Below, in pieces: positions 48,915-57,655 of a stretch of 64,000 nt of DNA. Numbering within the stretch: position 1 is the stretch's first letter; the number at the start of each line of letters is the position of its first letter. Below the pieces are notes generated by a model. That model saw nothing but the letters and a program-made list of their open reading frames with translations. It was not told the origin of the DNA and ran no database searches. The stretch lies in the NCBI RefSeq assembly GCF_905397435.1, contig NZ_CAJPVI010000028.1:1-64000 (forward strand). The letters run 5' to 3'. The stretch comes from Cupriavidus numazuensis. GTDB lineage: Bacteria; Pseudomonadota; Gammaproteobacteria; Burkholderiales; Burkholderiaceae. The position numbers were made by a program, and so were the translations under genes.

Positions 48915-49718
48915 TCAAGCGCCGCGATAGCTTGGTGTGCGCCTCTCAGCAAATGCGCGCCTACCCTCGATGCGATCGGCGCTATCGCGCAGAGCGCCCC
49001 AAGCGATATTTGAGTGGGCGACGAACTGTGCGGGCGCCATATGGGCTGTTTCGAGAGCAAGCTTCTTGACCATCTGAACCGCGAGCGGGCCGTTAGCCGC
49101 AATTCGATCGGCGATCTCAAGCGCCTTGGTGCGTAGCGTCTCCGGGGGATAAAGATCGCTGACCAGGCCGATCCGCAACGCCTGCTCGGCGTCGATGCGT
49201 TCGCCGGTAAGAGCAAGCTTCATCGCGTGCGCCGCGGGCACGGCTCTGAGCAGGTACTGCACGCCACCGACTGCCGGTACGCTGGCTACCTTAACTTCGG
49301 GAAGCGCGAAAGACGCATTGCTGCTACCGATGCGCAGGTCGCATTGCAAAGCCAGTTCGAGCCCGCCGCCAAGGCAATAGCCGTTCACTGCGGCAATGAG
49401 GGGCTTCCACAGTTGAAGGTCGCTAATGTCGATTAAGCGGGTATAGCCGCCTTGCTCGGCCTCTTTGTCGCGACTGGCGAGAAGGCCTCGCGCAAATGTC
49501 TGATCTGGCGGGAAGGTCGCCTTAAGGTTGGCGCCCGCGCAAAACGCTTTGTCGCCGGCACCAATGATGACGATAGCGCGAACCGTATCGTTGTCCTGCG
49601 CTTCACGTAGTTGCTGCCGCAGGCTGAGAAGGTCTGGAATCGTCAGTGCGTTTAGAGCCTCTGGTGCGTCAAGTTCAAGCACAAGTACTGCGCCAGATTG
49701 CAGTGATTGAATGGGCAT
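48915..49718 (-). CDS. Enoyl-CoA hydratase/isomerase family protein
   Basis: This 267-residue crotonase-fold enzyme acts on acyl-CoA thioesters (hydration, isomerisation or ring hydrolysis). The first oxyanion loop is DKAFCAGANLKATF and the second is NGYCLGGGLELALQCDLRIG. At the positions of the catalytic glutamates of hydratase I read LPEVKVASVPAVGGVQYLLR, where one Glu is kept and the second is not. It may thus be an isomerase- or hydrolase-like member. The ATG at 49718 gives the normal length; it lies 16 bases behind the SDR gene. A role as the hydration step of a beta-oxidation-like route is suggested by the acyl-CoA dehydrogenase, thiolases and CoA transferase around it. Confidence 0.88.
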   Translation of the reverse strand: MPIQSLQSGAVLVLELDAPEALNALTIPDLLSLRQQLREAQDNDTVRAIVIIGAGDKAFCAGANLKATFPPDQTFARGLLASRDKEAEQGGYTRLIDISDLQLWKPLIAAVNGYCLGGGLELALQCDLRIGSSNASFALPEVKVASVPAVGGVQYLLRAVPAAHAMKLALTGERIDAEQALRIGLVSDLYPPETLRTKALEIADRIAANGPLAVQMVKKLALETAHMAPAQFVAHSNIAWGALRDSADRIEGRRAFAERRTPSYRGA

Positions 49719-49734
49719 GTGATCAATCCTAGCT

Positions 49735-50508
49735 TCAAACGCTTTGACTGGATAGAGAGCGGCCGCCGCAGACATACAGAGTCTGACCCGTTACGTATGA
49801 GGCTGCATTGCTGGCGAAGAACGCTACTGCTGCAGCGACGTCATCGGGCGTGCCCATTCGGCGTGCGGGGACGCTTGCCTTGAGTCGATCTCGCACCTCA
49901 TCGTCGTAACTCTGAAGCAATGGCGTGTCGATAATTCCCGGTGCAATGGCATTGACGGTGATGCCATCTCGCGCCAACTCGATGGCCAGCGAGCGGGTGA
50001 GGCTCACGACGCCTCCTTTTGCCGCGGAATAGTTGGCCTGCCCAAATCCGCCCAACCAAGCGCGGGAAGAAATGTTGATAATGCGCCCGTATCCCTGTGC
50101 GACCATCTCTGGCACCAGGCTGCGTGTGCACAGAAACTGGGATTTCAGGTTGACGGCGATCACTGTGTCCCAGTCGTCCTCGCTCATCTTAAGAAAGCGC
50201 TTGTCGCGCGTCATTCCGGCGTTATTGACAAGGATATCGGGGCATTTCCAGTTGGCACCCACGCGCTCTCGTGCGGCGTCCACCGCGCTGCTGTCGGTTA
50301 CATCGACCGCCAACGCCATGAAGTGCTCGCTGTCGCTGCCTATGGAGGAGTCCAACTCTGCGTCAAGGCGGGCGCCTGCGGACGCCACCGCCTCGTCACT
50401 GCGATCCCAGACCGCCACCCGGTATCCGGCTGCCAGTAATGTACGAGCGATGCCGAACCCGATGCCGCTTGCACCCCCTGTGACGATTGCCACCTGCTGT
50501 GTGTTCAT
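49735..50508 (-). CDS. SDR-family dehydrogenase (3-hydroxyacyl-CoA / FabG-like)
   Basis: This 257-residue short-chain dehydrogenase has the NAD(P) loop TGGASGIGFG near residue 10, NNAG near 95, and the catalytic set Ser in NISSRAWLGG with Tyr and Lys in ANYSAAKGG (about 163-167). The closing region is ARRMGTPDDVAAAVAFFASN followed by YVTGQTLYVCGGRS, a typical FabG-like end. In this operon it would oxidise a 3-hydroxyacyl-CoA or cyclic alcohol. I chose the ATG at 50508; the longer frame has no similarity. It is 37 bases behind the thiolase. Confidence 0.9.
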   Translation of the reverse strand: MNTQQVAIVTGGASGIGFGIARTLLAAGYRVAVWDRSDEAVASAGARLDAELDSSIGSDSEHFMALAVDVTDSSAVDAARERVGANWKCPDILVNNAGMTRDKRFLKMSEDDWDTVIAVNLKSQFLCTRSLVPEMVAQGYGRIINISSRAWLGGFGQANYSAAKGGVVSLTRSLAIELARDGITVNAIAPGIIDTPLLQSYDDEVRDRLKASVPARRMGTPDDVAAAVAFFASNAASYVTGQTLYVCGGRSLSSQSV

Positions 50509-50545
50509 TTTTTGACCAGTGGTTAAAAGAGAGAAGGGCGTATGC

Positions 50546-51721
50546 TTAGAGCGACAAGATGGTGACCACCGCCGCGGCGGAGTCCCCGGCAAGCTGGCCG
50601 CCGTTGTTCTCGGCCAGCGCGACACGCGCTCCAGGGCGCTGGCGCGAGCCAGCACGACCGCGTAGTTGCTGCGTCAACTCGATAATTTGGGCGGCGCCAG
50701 TTGCGCCGATCGGATGGCCGCGGCTGAGTAGCCCGCCACTGGGATTGACACTAACGCTGCCGCCAAGGTCGGTAGCGCCGGAGCGCAGTAGCTCAACCGC
50801 ACCTCCGCCAGCCTCACACAACCCGAGGTTTTCATAGTGAATGAGTTCCGCCGGCGCCGAGGCGTCATGCAGTTCGATCACATGCAGGTCTTCTGGACCG
50901 ATGCCGGCCATCTCGTAGGCTTTGCGGGATGCCGTTACGGCAACAGGTTCGCGCTCACCAGCTGCCTTGGCGGATACCACTGCGCTAGCTCGCACATACA
51001 CTTTGGGAACGTCGAGCGTTGCCGCACGGGCTTCCGAGCAAAGTACGATAGCCGCTGCGCCATCGCCAATCGAAGAACACATGAACAGGGTCAGCGGATC
51101 GCTTACCATGCGGCTGTTTAGCACCTCCTCGACGGTAGTGGGCTGGCGGAACTGCGCTAACGGATTGAGCGAACCGGCTAAGCGGCTTTTGACGACGACG
51201 CGTGCAAAGTCTGAAGCCTCGCAACCGCTTTCGCTCATCCATTTGCGTGCTTTTGCTGCATACAGATCCATGAACAAAGATCCTGTGCCGGCGCGATAGC
51301 CCTCTGGTAACGGCTCCTCCAGGTCCACAGCACGCGTGAAGGCACCAAAGGAGACGGCCTTGTCCTCGTGGCTAAGCTTCTCGGCGCCAACTACAATGGC
51401 TGTCTCGCAGGCGCCGGATGCTACCGCGAGCCAGGCGAGATGGAAGGCCGTGCTACTGGATGCGCAAGCGTTCTCGACGTTGAACATGGGTTTGCCGTCG
51501 AGTCCAGTGTTACGCAGCGAAGATTGTGCGCGGATCATTTCCTGACCGGTAACTACCCCGGCAGCCGCGTTGCCGAAGTAGACTTGGTCGATAGTGTCCG
51601 CGGCGAGACCGGCATCGGTCAGAGCTAGTGAGACGGCTTGCTCGCTTAGGGACTTCAGATTGCGCGGCAGGAATTTGCCGAATGGCGTCATGCCAACTCC
51701 GGCGACTACTACGTTTCTCAT
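50546..51721 (-). CDS. Thiolase-family protein (SCP-x type)
   Basis: This 391-residue thiolase-fold enzyme belongs to the lipid-transfer/SCP-x branch often found in aromatic and steroid catabolism. The nucleophilic Cys is in FNVENACASSSTAFHLA (about residue 86). The active-site His lies in SRGHPIGATGAAQI, and a C-terminal region includes ALAENNGGQL. The HDASAPAE segment replaces the NEAFA of classical thiolases, as is normal for this branch. It cleaves a 3-ketoacyl-CoA, or condenses in reverse. It is between the SDR and CatC-like genes on the same strand. Classical thiolase activity is provided separately at 56436. Confidence 0.88.
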   Translation of the reverse strand: MRNVVVAGVGMTPFGKFLPRNLKSLSEQAVSLALTDAGLAADTIDQVYFGNAAAGVVTGQEMIRAQSSLRNTGLDGKPMFNVENACASSSTAFHLAWLAVASGACETAIVVGAEKLSHEDKAVSFGAFTRAVDLEEPLPEGYRAGTGSLFMDLYAAKARKWMSESGCEASDFARVVVKSRLAGSLNPLAQFRQPTTVEEVLNSRMVSDPLTLFMCSSIGDGAAAIVLCSEARAATLDVPKVYVRASAVVSAKAAGEREPVAVTASRKAYEMAGIGPEDLHVIELHDASAPAELIHYENLGLCEAGGGAVELLRSGATDLGGSVSVNPSGGLLSRGHPIGATGAAQIIELTQQLRGRAGSRQRPGARVALAENNGGQLAGDSAAAVVTILSL

Positions 51722-51829
51722 AATTTCGATCTTTGATTAAAGTGGTGCGGGCGGAGAAGGTGCCAGCAGCCTCCATGGTCCGCGGACAAGTGGGCGCGCG
51801 CATGGCACGCACCCGGTGCGGTACCAGGG

Positions 51830-52108
51830 TCAGTCAAGCGCGCTCGGATGCCTCGCCAGTGGCAGCACCTCGATTTCAAGATAGGGGAAAAGCGGCAGTG
51901 CGCTGACAGTGGCGTGGAAGTCGTCCGCGTCGGCGCAGTCCCAGACAGATACGTTGGCGGTGCGACCGGCGACGCGCCACAGATGGCGCAGCTTTCCCTG
52001 GCGCTGGTAGTCTTGTGCCAAGGCGGTTTCTGCTGCACGCAAGGTTTGGACTCGCTCGGCTGGGAGGTCAGGAGGAAGCTTGACGGTCATAAGGGTACAG
52101 AAGAGCAT
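51830..52108 (-). CDS. Muconolactone delta-isomerase-like protein
   Basis: This 92-residue protein matches the CatC/muconolactone isomerase family in length (about 96) and sequence. MLFCTLMTVKLPPDLPAERV opens it, GKLRHLWRVAGRTANVSVWD holds the conserved His-Trp-Arg region, and ALPLFPYLEIEVLPLARHPS closes it. In the catechol branch of the beta-ketoadipate pathway CatC moves the double bond of muconolactone. Here no catechol dioxygenase or muconate cycloisomerase is in sight, so it may act on another lactone. I chose the ATG at 52108; the long upstream frame is antisense noise from the acyl-CoA dehydrogenase. Confidence 0.85.
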   Translation of the reverse strand: MLFCTLMTVKLPPDLPAERVQTLRAAETALAQDYQRQGKLRHLWRVAGRTANVSVWDCADADDFHATVSALPLFPYLEIEVLPLARHPSALD

Positions 52109-52161
52109 TTCAGTTCCTTGCGGGATTGATGGAAGTAGGCAGGGGGCCGCAGCAGAGTGCT

Positions 52162-53313
52162 TCAGCCGAATGCCGCCTGGCCGGTCAGCTCGCGACCTTG
52201 AATCAGGGCCAGGATGCCATTGGTGCCGTCTGGCACCTGGAACATGCGCGCATCGCGCCACAGGCGCTCTACGCCCATTTCTAGGCTGATACCCATACCA
52301 CCAAGTACTTGCATGGCGAGGCGGATGGCGTCCTCGCATGCCTGAGTGGCATAGCGTTTTGCCATAGCCGAATACCCGTTCGCCCGCACACCGCGGTCCA
52401 CCGCATCGAGCGAATGTAGGCAGATCAGACGCGAGGTGATGATGGCCGTCTCGATGTCGGCCAGGTCCTGCTGGATCAGCTGGTGTGCCGCCAGCGCTTT
52501 GCCGAACTGACGTCGATCGAGTGCATGCTCACGGGCGAGCGCGAACGCTCGCTGAGCGAGGTGAACACACATCAGCCCTATCAGCGGACGGTTGACGTTC
52601 CAACCTAGCGTAAGGTACTTGGCCGCGTCTCCTTGTTCCCCGATCAGGTGACTGAGCGGTACTCGGCAGTCATCAAAGTGCAGTTCGCCAAGATGGCCGT
52701 GCTGCAGTCCCATCACTGGAATCTCCCGGACTTCGAACGGGGACATGGCACGGTCGACCAACACGCGGCGAGCCTGCGGCTTGCCGCTGCCATCAGCGCT
52801 GTCGATACAGGAGACGTTGAATACATCAGCGACTGCTGCGTTGGTGATCCAGATCTTGTTCCCTTGAATCGCGGCGTAGTCCCTGCTGACGGCGACGCGA
52901 GTGCGTACAGCACGGGAATCGGAGCCCGCGCCTGATTCAGTGTTTGCAGTGCAGCAAATCTTTCTACCGGCGATCAGATCCGCCAGATAGGTTTCACGGA
53001 TCTCCTCGGATGCCCCGGCATATAGGCGAGCGACGGTGCCTTCGTGGGACAGCAGCGAGAGTGCCACCACTGGTGGCAATTGTTCGACGATCAAACCGTA
53101 GTCGACCATCGAAAGGCCGGCGCCACCCGCTTCCTGAGGAAGTCGGGGTGCGGTGATGCCAAAGCGTGCCAGCACAGAGTAGATCTGCAACATGGCGTCT
53201 TTCGGTAGCGGAAGGTTTGCAGGATGTGCGGCAAGTACCGGAGCAATGTCCTGTTCGACCATGCGTTGCGTCGAGTCGATGAGGGCGTGTTGATCGTCGG
53301 TGAGGCGAAACAT
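52162..53313 (-). CDS. Acyl-CoA dehydrogenase
   Basis: This 383-residue flavoprotein of the acyl-CoA dehydrogenase family introduces the 2,3-double bond in an acyl-CoA, passing electrons to ETF. The FAD/substrate segment ICCTANTESGAGSDSRAVRT, IQGNKIWITNAAVADVFNVS and the C-terminal VLGGMGISLEMGVERLWRDA with DARMFQVPDGTNGILALIQG are all present. The last of these places the FAD-binding C-terminus. The position where short-chain members carry the catalytic Glu aligns near VPDGTNG here, with no Glu in that loop, so the base may be supplied elsewhere. It lies between CatC-like and MFS genes. Confidence 0.9.
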   Translation of the reverse strand: MFRLTDDQHALIDSTQRMVEQDIAPVLAAHPANLPLPKDAMLQIYSVLARFGITAPRLPQEAGGAGLSMVDYGLIVEQLPPVVALSLLSHEGTVARLYAGASEEIRETYLADLIAGRKICCTANTESGAGSDSRAVRTRVAVSRDYAAIQGNKIWITNAAVADVFNVSCIDSADGSGKPQARRVLVDRAMSPFEVREIPVMGLQHGHLGELHFDDCRVPLSHLIGEQGDAAKYLTLGWNVNRPLIGLMCVHLAQRAFALAREHALDRRQFGKALAAHQLIQQDLADIETAIITSRLICLHSLDAVDRGVRANGYSAMAKRYATQACEDAIRLAMQVLGGMGISLEMGVERLWRDARMFQVPDGTNGILALIQGRELTGQAAFG

Positions 53314-53357
53314 AGCGTGATCCCAGTCAGTTGATATCAGGTGGGCGGGCAGGGCAC

Positions 53358-54635
53358 TCAGGCCAGTGGACGTTCCAACCCGTCGGTAAGGCTTGCTCCC
53401 GGCGCAGAGACGCTGTCTAGCCTTACTCCTTTGGTTTCAGGCAGGCGCAGCAGCGCAATTGTCGAAATCAGATATGAGGCGAAACAACAGGCGCCAATTG
53501 CCGTAGCCAAGCCTGTGTGCGCTGAGACAACACCCACTCCCGTGATGGCGAGGGCGCCCAGCGTCTTGGCCACGTTGTAGGAAAATCCCATGCACGTTGT
53601 TCGTACTTCTGTCGGGAACAGCTCGCTGAGAAAGGGGCCGACGGCAGCAAACATGCCGATCACAAAGAAGCCGACCAGCAAACCAAGTATCTGAACGAGC
53701 CATGGCGAAAGCAGAACGAAGCAGTAGGCGAGGGTTACGATCCACGAGCCGGCGGTCATGGCCAGCAGGGTATTGCGCCGGCCCCACCGATCGCTGAACG
53801 AGGCAGTGAAGGCGAAGCCGAGGAAGGTGCCGATGGCCATCACAACGATCGTCATGATCATCGAGCTGGAGCGAAGACCGCGATCAGCCAGCAGGGAAGG
53901 AACCCATACCGTGACCACATACGAGGACGCTTGCAAGCCGAATACAACAGCGCTGGCGGTCAGACAGGTGCCGAGATGTTCGCGCTGGAAAACGGATTTG
54001 AAGCTGGCCTTCGGAGTTCCGCGAGCGCGTGCTGACTGCACGTAGATCTGGGAATCCGGGACGCCCAGGCGCACCAGCACGATGAGAAGGCCAGGCAGCG
54101 CGGTAATCCAGAACGCGATCCGCCAGCCGAGCTCGGCGGGGAAATGAGCCAGTGCAAAAGTTGCCACCAGCACCGCGCCGATCCAGCCGAGACAGAAGCC
54201 AGACTGTACAAAGCCCATGGCGCGTCCGCGGTATTCCGGGCGCGTCACCTCTGCCATCAGCGCTGCGCCGACAGCCCATTCGCCACCAAACCCGAGCCCC
54301 TGCAACGCGCGCGCGACCAACAGTTGTTCATAAGTACTAGCGAAGCCAGCCACCACTCCGAATAGCGTGAACCAAAGCACCGTAAACATCAAAACCTTTA
54401 CGCGGCCGATACGGTCGCTAAGGATGCCTGCTAGCCAACCGCCCAGTGCGGCCGCTAGTAGCGAGGCGGTGCCGATGGCCCCAGCTTCTCCCTTACTGAG
54501 GGACCACGCGGCCATCAGTGTGGGTACGAGGAAGCTATAGATCTGAACGTCGAAACTATCGAGCGCCCAACCGAAATAGCAAGCCCAGAAAGTACGTTTT
54601 TCCTGACGACTACCGCCGCGATACCATGCAAACAT
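53358..54635 (-). CDS. MFS transporter, aromatic acid:H+ symporter type
   Basis: This 425-residue inner-membrane carrier has twelve predicted helices and is of the AAHS/metabolite:H+ symporter type. Its first helix reads FWACYFGWALDSFDVQIYSF, with the Asp pattern typical of PcaK/MhpT-like carriers. The loop ILSDRIGRVKVLMFTVLWFT carries the conserved MFS signature, repeated in the second half as FSDRWGRRNTLLAMTAGS. The cluster it belongs to degrades via CoA esters, so an aromatic or alicyclic acid is the expected cargo. Start at 54635 fits helix 1 directly. Confidence 0.9.
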   Translation of the reverse strand: MFAWYRGGSRQEKRTFWACYFGWALDSFDVQIYSFLVPTLMAAWSLSKGEAGAIGTASLLAAALGGWLAGILSDRIGRVKVLMFTVLWFTLFGVVAGFASTYEQLLVARALQGLGFGGEWAVGAALMAEVTRPEYRGRAMGFVQSGFCLGWIGAVLVATFALAHFPAELGWRIAFWITALPGLLIVLVRLGVPDSQIYVQSARARGTPKASFKSVFQREHLGTCLTASAVVFGLQASSYVVTVWVPSLLADRGLRSSSMIMTIVVMAIGTFLGFAFTASFSDRWGRRNTLLAMTAGSWIVTLAYCFVLLSPWLVQILGLLVGFFVIGMFAAVGPFLSELFPTEVRTTCMGFSYNVAKTLGALAITGVGVVSAHTGLATAIGACCFASYLISTIALLRLPETKGVRLDSVSAPGASLTDGLERPLA

Positions 54636-54711
54636 GTCTCCACCTCTCTTTTTTTGATGTATTGCCCTCCCGCGCGGGGGGCAGGAACTGCCGCGACTTC
54701 AGCAGGTAGCG

Positions 54712-55389
54712 TCAGCCCAGCGACGAATCCGTATCGGACGGCATTTCAAGCGCGGTGAAATCCAGCTCGATATCGGTGAGGCGGCGCAGCCTCTCGATGT
54801 CGATGCCATCTGCGAGCTCTCGCACCAGCACACCATCTGGCGTGATGTCGAACGTGGCTAAGTCGGTGTAGATGCGGCTAACGCAGGCTAGGCCTGTTAT
54901 TGGGTAGCTGCATTGCTCGCGCAGCTTGCTGCGGCCGTCTCTATCGAGATGCTCCATCATGACAAATATGCGCTTGGCACCAATTGCCAGGTCCATCGCG
55001 CCACCGACGGCGGGTATGGCACCTTCGGCACCGGTGTGCCAGTTCGCGAGATCACCATGGCGCGACACTTGAAAAGCCCCGAGCACGCAAATGTCGAGAT
55101 GGCCGCCACGCATCATGCCGAAGGAGTCAGCATGGTGAAAAAATGCCGCCCCTGGGGCCGGGACGATCGGCTCTTTGCCGGCGTTGATCATTTCCCAATC
55201 TTCCTCGCCTGGGGCTGCACTGCGCCAGCGACCAAGTACGCCGTTTTCGCTGTGTAGGAAGATTTCTTTGTTGGCCGGCAAGTGGTTGGCCACCAGCGTT
55301 GGTAGTCCGACGCCGAGGTTGACGTAGGCGCCTTCTGGGATGTCACCGGCGACGCGCGCCGCGATCTGATTGCGGGTATCGATTTCCAT
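54712..55389 (-). CDS. 3-oxoacid CoA-transferase subunit B
   Basis: This 225-residue beta subunit of a class I CoA transferase (PcaJ/CatJ, AtoA, ScoB family) has ARVAGDIPEGAYVNLGVGLP and the catalytic Glu in FLHSENGVLG (about residue 51). PAPGAAFFHHADSFGMMRGG and LDICVLGAFQVSRHGDLANW follow. It swaps CoA between succinyl-CoA and a 3-oxoacid such as 3-oxoadipate. The alpha subunit gene is five bases upstream, as always in this family. In context it activates the keto acid before the thiolase step. Confidence 0.92.
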   Translation of the reverse strand: MEIDTRNQIAARVAGDIPEGAYVNLGVGLPTLVANHLPANKEIFLHSENGVLGRWRSAAPGEEDWEMINAGKEPIVPAPGAAFFHHADSFGMMRGGHLDICVLGAFQVSRHGDLANWHTGAEGAIPAVGGAMDLAIGAKRIFVMMEHLDRDGRSKLREQCSYPITGLACVSRIYTDLATFDITPDGVLVRELADGIDIERLRRLTDIELDFTALEMPSDTDSSLG

Positions 55390-55394
55390 ACGGG

Positions 55395-56108
55395 TCAGCT
55401 CATTGCTTCGGGAGACATCGCGCTTGCGGTATGCGGCGCGTCAGTTGGAGGGCGCGGCACCACAGCATCAACGAAGATGCCAGGGGTGATGATGGATTCG
55501 GGGCTGAGCCCCCCCAGGTCGCGAATCTCTGCGACGGTGGCGATGGTGTGTCGTGCTGCCATTGCCATAATCGGCCCGAAGTTTCGTGCAGTGTTGCGAT
55601 AGACGAGGTTGCCCCAGCGATCGCCAACCTGGGCGTGGATCAGTGCATAGTCGACTGCCAATGGCCTCTCGAAGACGTGGGGGCGCCCGTCAAGGATGCG
55701 AGTTTCCTTTCCCTCCGCTAAGGCTGTGCCGTAGGCGGTCGGAGTAAAGAACCCACCGATGCCACAGCCGGCTGCGCGCAGACGCTCGGCGAGAGTCCCT
55801 TGCGGCACCAGCTCGAGCTCGACGGCGCCTTCCCGGTAGAGAGTCTCAAACACGTGCGCTCGCGCCATGCGGGGGTAGGAGCAGACAATTTTTCGGACAC
55901 GTCGTGCCTTCAGTAGGGCGGCAATTCCGGTCTCGCCTTGGCCAGCATTATTGGTGACCACGGTGAGGTCACGCGCGCCCTGATCGAGCAGCGCCACAAT
56001 CAGTTCCTCAGGCATGCCGGCGCCGCCGAATCCGCCGATGGCGATGCTCGCACCGTCGGGGACGGAGGACAGGGCGTCAGCGCAACTTGGCACTATCTTG
56101 TCGATCAT
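55395..56108 (-). CDS. 3-oxoacid CoA-transferase subunit A
   Basis: This 237-residue alpha subunit of the CoA transferase has the glycine-rich CoA loop GFGGAGMPEELIVALLDQGA at about residues 27-46. It continues LTVVTNNAGQGETGIAALLK, and GFFTPTAYGTALAEGKETRI contains the family's GGFxTPTxxGT pattern. It is the first gene of the long minus-strand unit (A, B, MFS, acyl-CoA dehydrogenase, CatC-like, thiolase, SDR, hydratase, Bug 2, Bug 1, hydrolase). It is divergent from a thiolase gene across a 327-bp regulatory region. Confidence 0.92.
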   Translation of the reverse strand: MIDKIVPSCADALSSVPDGASIAIGGFGGAGMPEELIVALLDQGARDLTVVTNNAGQGETGIAALLKARRVRKIVCSYPRMARAHVFETLYREGAVELELVPQGTLAERLRAAGCGIGGFFTPTAYGTALAEGKETRILDGRPHVFERPLAVDYALIHAQVGDRWGNLVYRNTARNFGPIMAMAARHTIATVAEIRDLGGLSPESIITPGIFVDAVVPRPPTDAPHTASAMSPEAMS

Positions 56109-56435
56109 CTTGCTTGTCTCTCATTGAGGCCGGGCTGCCGGATTGATTTGTCCGATGTGGACTGGCGGCGTTGGATGGCACGTGTTGTGGGAGACAAGGT
56201 TGCCGAATACGCCTGCTCGGCGCAATTTCGCAATGGACAACATCAAATTAGCTTGCGGTTAAAGAGCGGTGCACGACGTTATGGTGGGCGGGAAATCCCC
56301 TGCTCACCTCGCTAGTGGTCCACGTTTGCGCCGCTGTAATGCCATCTTTCGCATTCGAAAATTGAGCTGCCTCACCATTGCCGCCATCCTGACGCCGCAA
56401 CACCAATGCCATCGATACAGCGAGAGAGAAGAGTT
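56109..56435. promoter_or_regulatory. Divergent regulatory region, with candidate LysR site
   Basis: The 327-bp gap between the CoA-transferase and thiolase genes must hold both promoters. TTTCG-CATT-CGAAA (56347-56360) is a perfect inverted repeat containing T-N11-A. The LysR gene at 59.6 kb, at the end of the thiolase unit, is the natural candidate to bind it. No convincing -35/-10 pair was found. Confidence 0.4.
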
Positions 56436-57635
56436 ATGACGAGACATGCACTGATCGCCCACCCCGTCCGCACACCCATCGGGAAGTTCGGTGGTGCAAT
56501 GCGACCGCTTGAAGCCGAGCAGCTTGCCGTGCGGGTGATTCAGGCGGTACTGGAGCGTTCCGAAATCGCGGCGGAGACGATCGATGAGGTCATCGTCTCG
56601 CAGAGCTATGCGTCTAGCGAGGCCCCATGTATGGGGCGCTACGCGGCGTTGTCCGCAGGGCTGCCGGTTGAGGTGCCTGGCTATTCACTTGATCGGCGTT
56701 GCGGATCTGGCCTGCAAGCGCTCGCCAATGCGGCAATGAGCGTCCAGACCGGACAAGCAGACGCGGTGCTGGTCGTCGGCGTCGAGAGCATGAGCAATAT
56801 CGAGTACTACAGCACCGACATGCGCTGGGGCAGCCGCAGCGGTAATGTCGCCTTCTACGACAGGCTTGACCGTGGTCGTGAGCGCTCTCAGCCGCAGGCC
56901 CGCTTCGGACGCATCTCCGGCATGCCCGAAACGGCAGAAAACCTCGCGCGCGAGTATGGGGTGACGCGAGCGGACGCAGACGCCTTTGCCTTGCGCAGCC
57001 ATCGTCTGGCCGCCGCGGCATGGGAAGCGGGACGCTTTTCGTCAGAAGTTCTAAGCATCAAGGTGCCGCAGCAGCGTGGGGAGCCGCTGCTGGTCGATCG
57101 GGACGAAGGGGTTCGTGCTGACACCACGATGGAGAGCCTCGCTGCATTGCGCCCGTTGCTGCCTGGTGGCGTTACTACTGCTGGAAACGCCAGCCAGCAA
57201 AATGACGCAGCGGCCGGCTGTCTTGTGGTCTCGGAGTCTTACGCCGAACGACATGGCCTCGCGCCAATGGCGCGCTTTGCTGGCTGGGCTTCGGCCGGTT
57301 GCGAGCCTGCTCGTATGGGCATCGGTCCTGTCCCGGCTGTGTCGAAACTTCTCGGACGCCAAGGCATGGCCCTCGCCGATATTGATCTCATCGAACTCAA
57401 TGAAGCCTTTGCGGCCCAGGCGCTCGCTGTATTGAGGGAATGGCATATCGACGGCGACTCACGCGTCAACGTAAATGGCTCTGGGATTTCGCTGGGGCAT
57501 CCAGTCGGCGCCACGGGGTTGCGAATCATGACGACCCTGTTGCATGAGATGCAGCGACGGGAGGCGAAGTACGGCTTGGAGACGATGTGCATCGGCGGCG
57601 GACAAGGCATAGCAGCGTTGTTCGAACGGATCTAG
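56436..57635 (+). CDS. Thiolase (acetyl-CoA acetyltransferase / 3-oxoacyl-CoA thiolase)
   Basis: This 399-residue classical thiolase has all active-site parts. The nucleophilic Cys is in YSLDRRCGSGLQALANAAMS (about residue 90). NEAFAAQALAVL, GHPVGATG with the catalytic His, and the second Cys in MCIGGGQGIAALF are all present. It begins HALIAHPVRTPIGKFGGAMR, as in AtoB/PcaF-type proteins. It would split the 3-ketoacyl-CoA made by the CoA transferase into two CoA esters. I chose the ATG at 56436, preceded by GAGAGAAGAG. First gene of the plus-strand unit. Confidence 0.92.
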   Translation: MTRHALIAHPVRTPIGKFGGAMRPLEAEQLAVRVIQAVLERSEIAAETIDEVIVSQSYASSEAPCMGRYAALSAGLPVEVPGYSLDRRCGSGLQALANAAMSVQTGQADAVLVVGVESMSNIEYYSTDMRWGSRSGNVAFYDRLDRGRERSQPQARFGRISGMPETAENLAREYGVTRADADAFALRSHRLAAAAWEAGRFSSEVLSIKVPQQRGEPLLVDRDEGVRADTTMESLAALRPLLPGGVTTAGNASQQNDAAAGCLVVSESYAERHGLAPMARFAGWASAGCEPARMGIGPVPAVSKLLGRQGMALADIDLIELNEAFAAQALAVLREWHIDGDSRVNVNGSGISLGHPVGATGLRIMTTLLHEMQRREAKYGLETMCIGGGQGIAALFERI

Positions 57636-57655
57636 CGGACGAAGCGAGGAAAGGA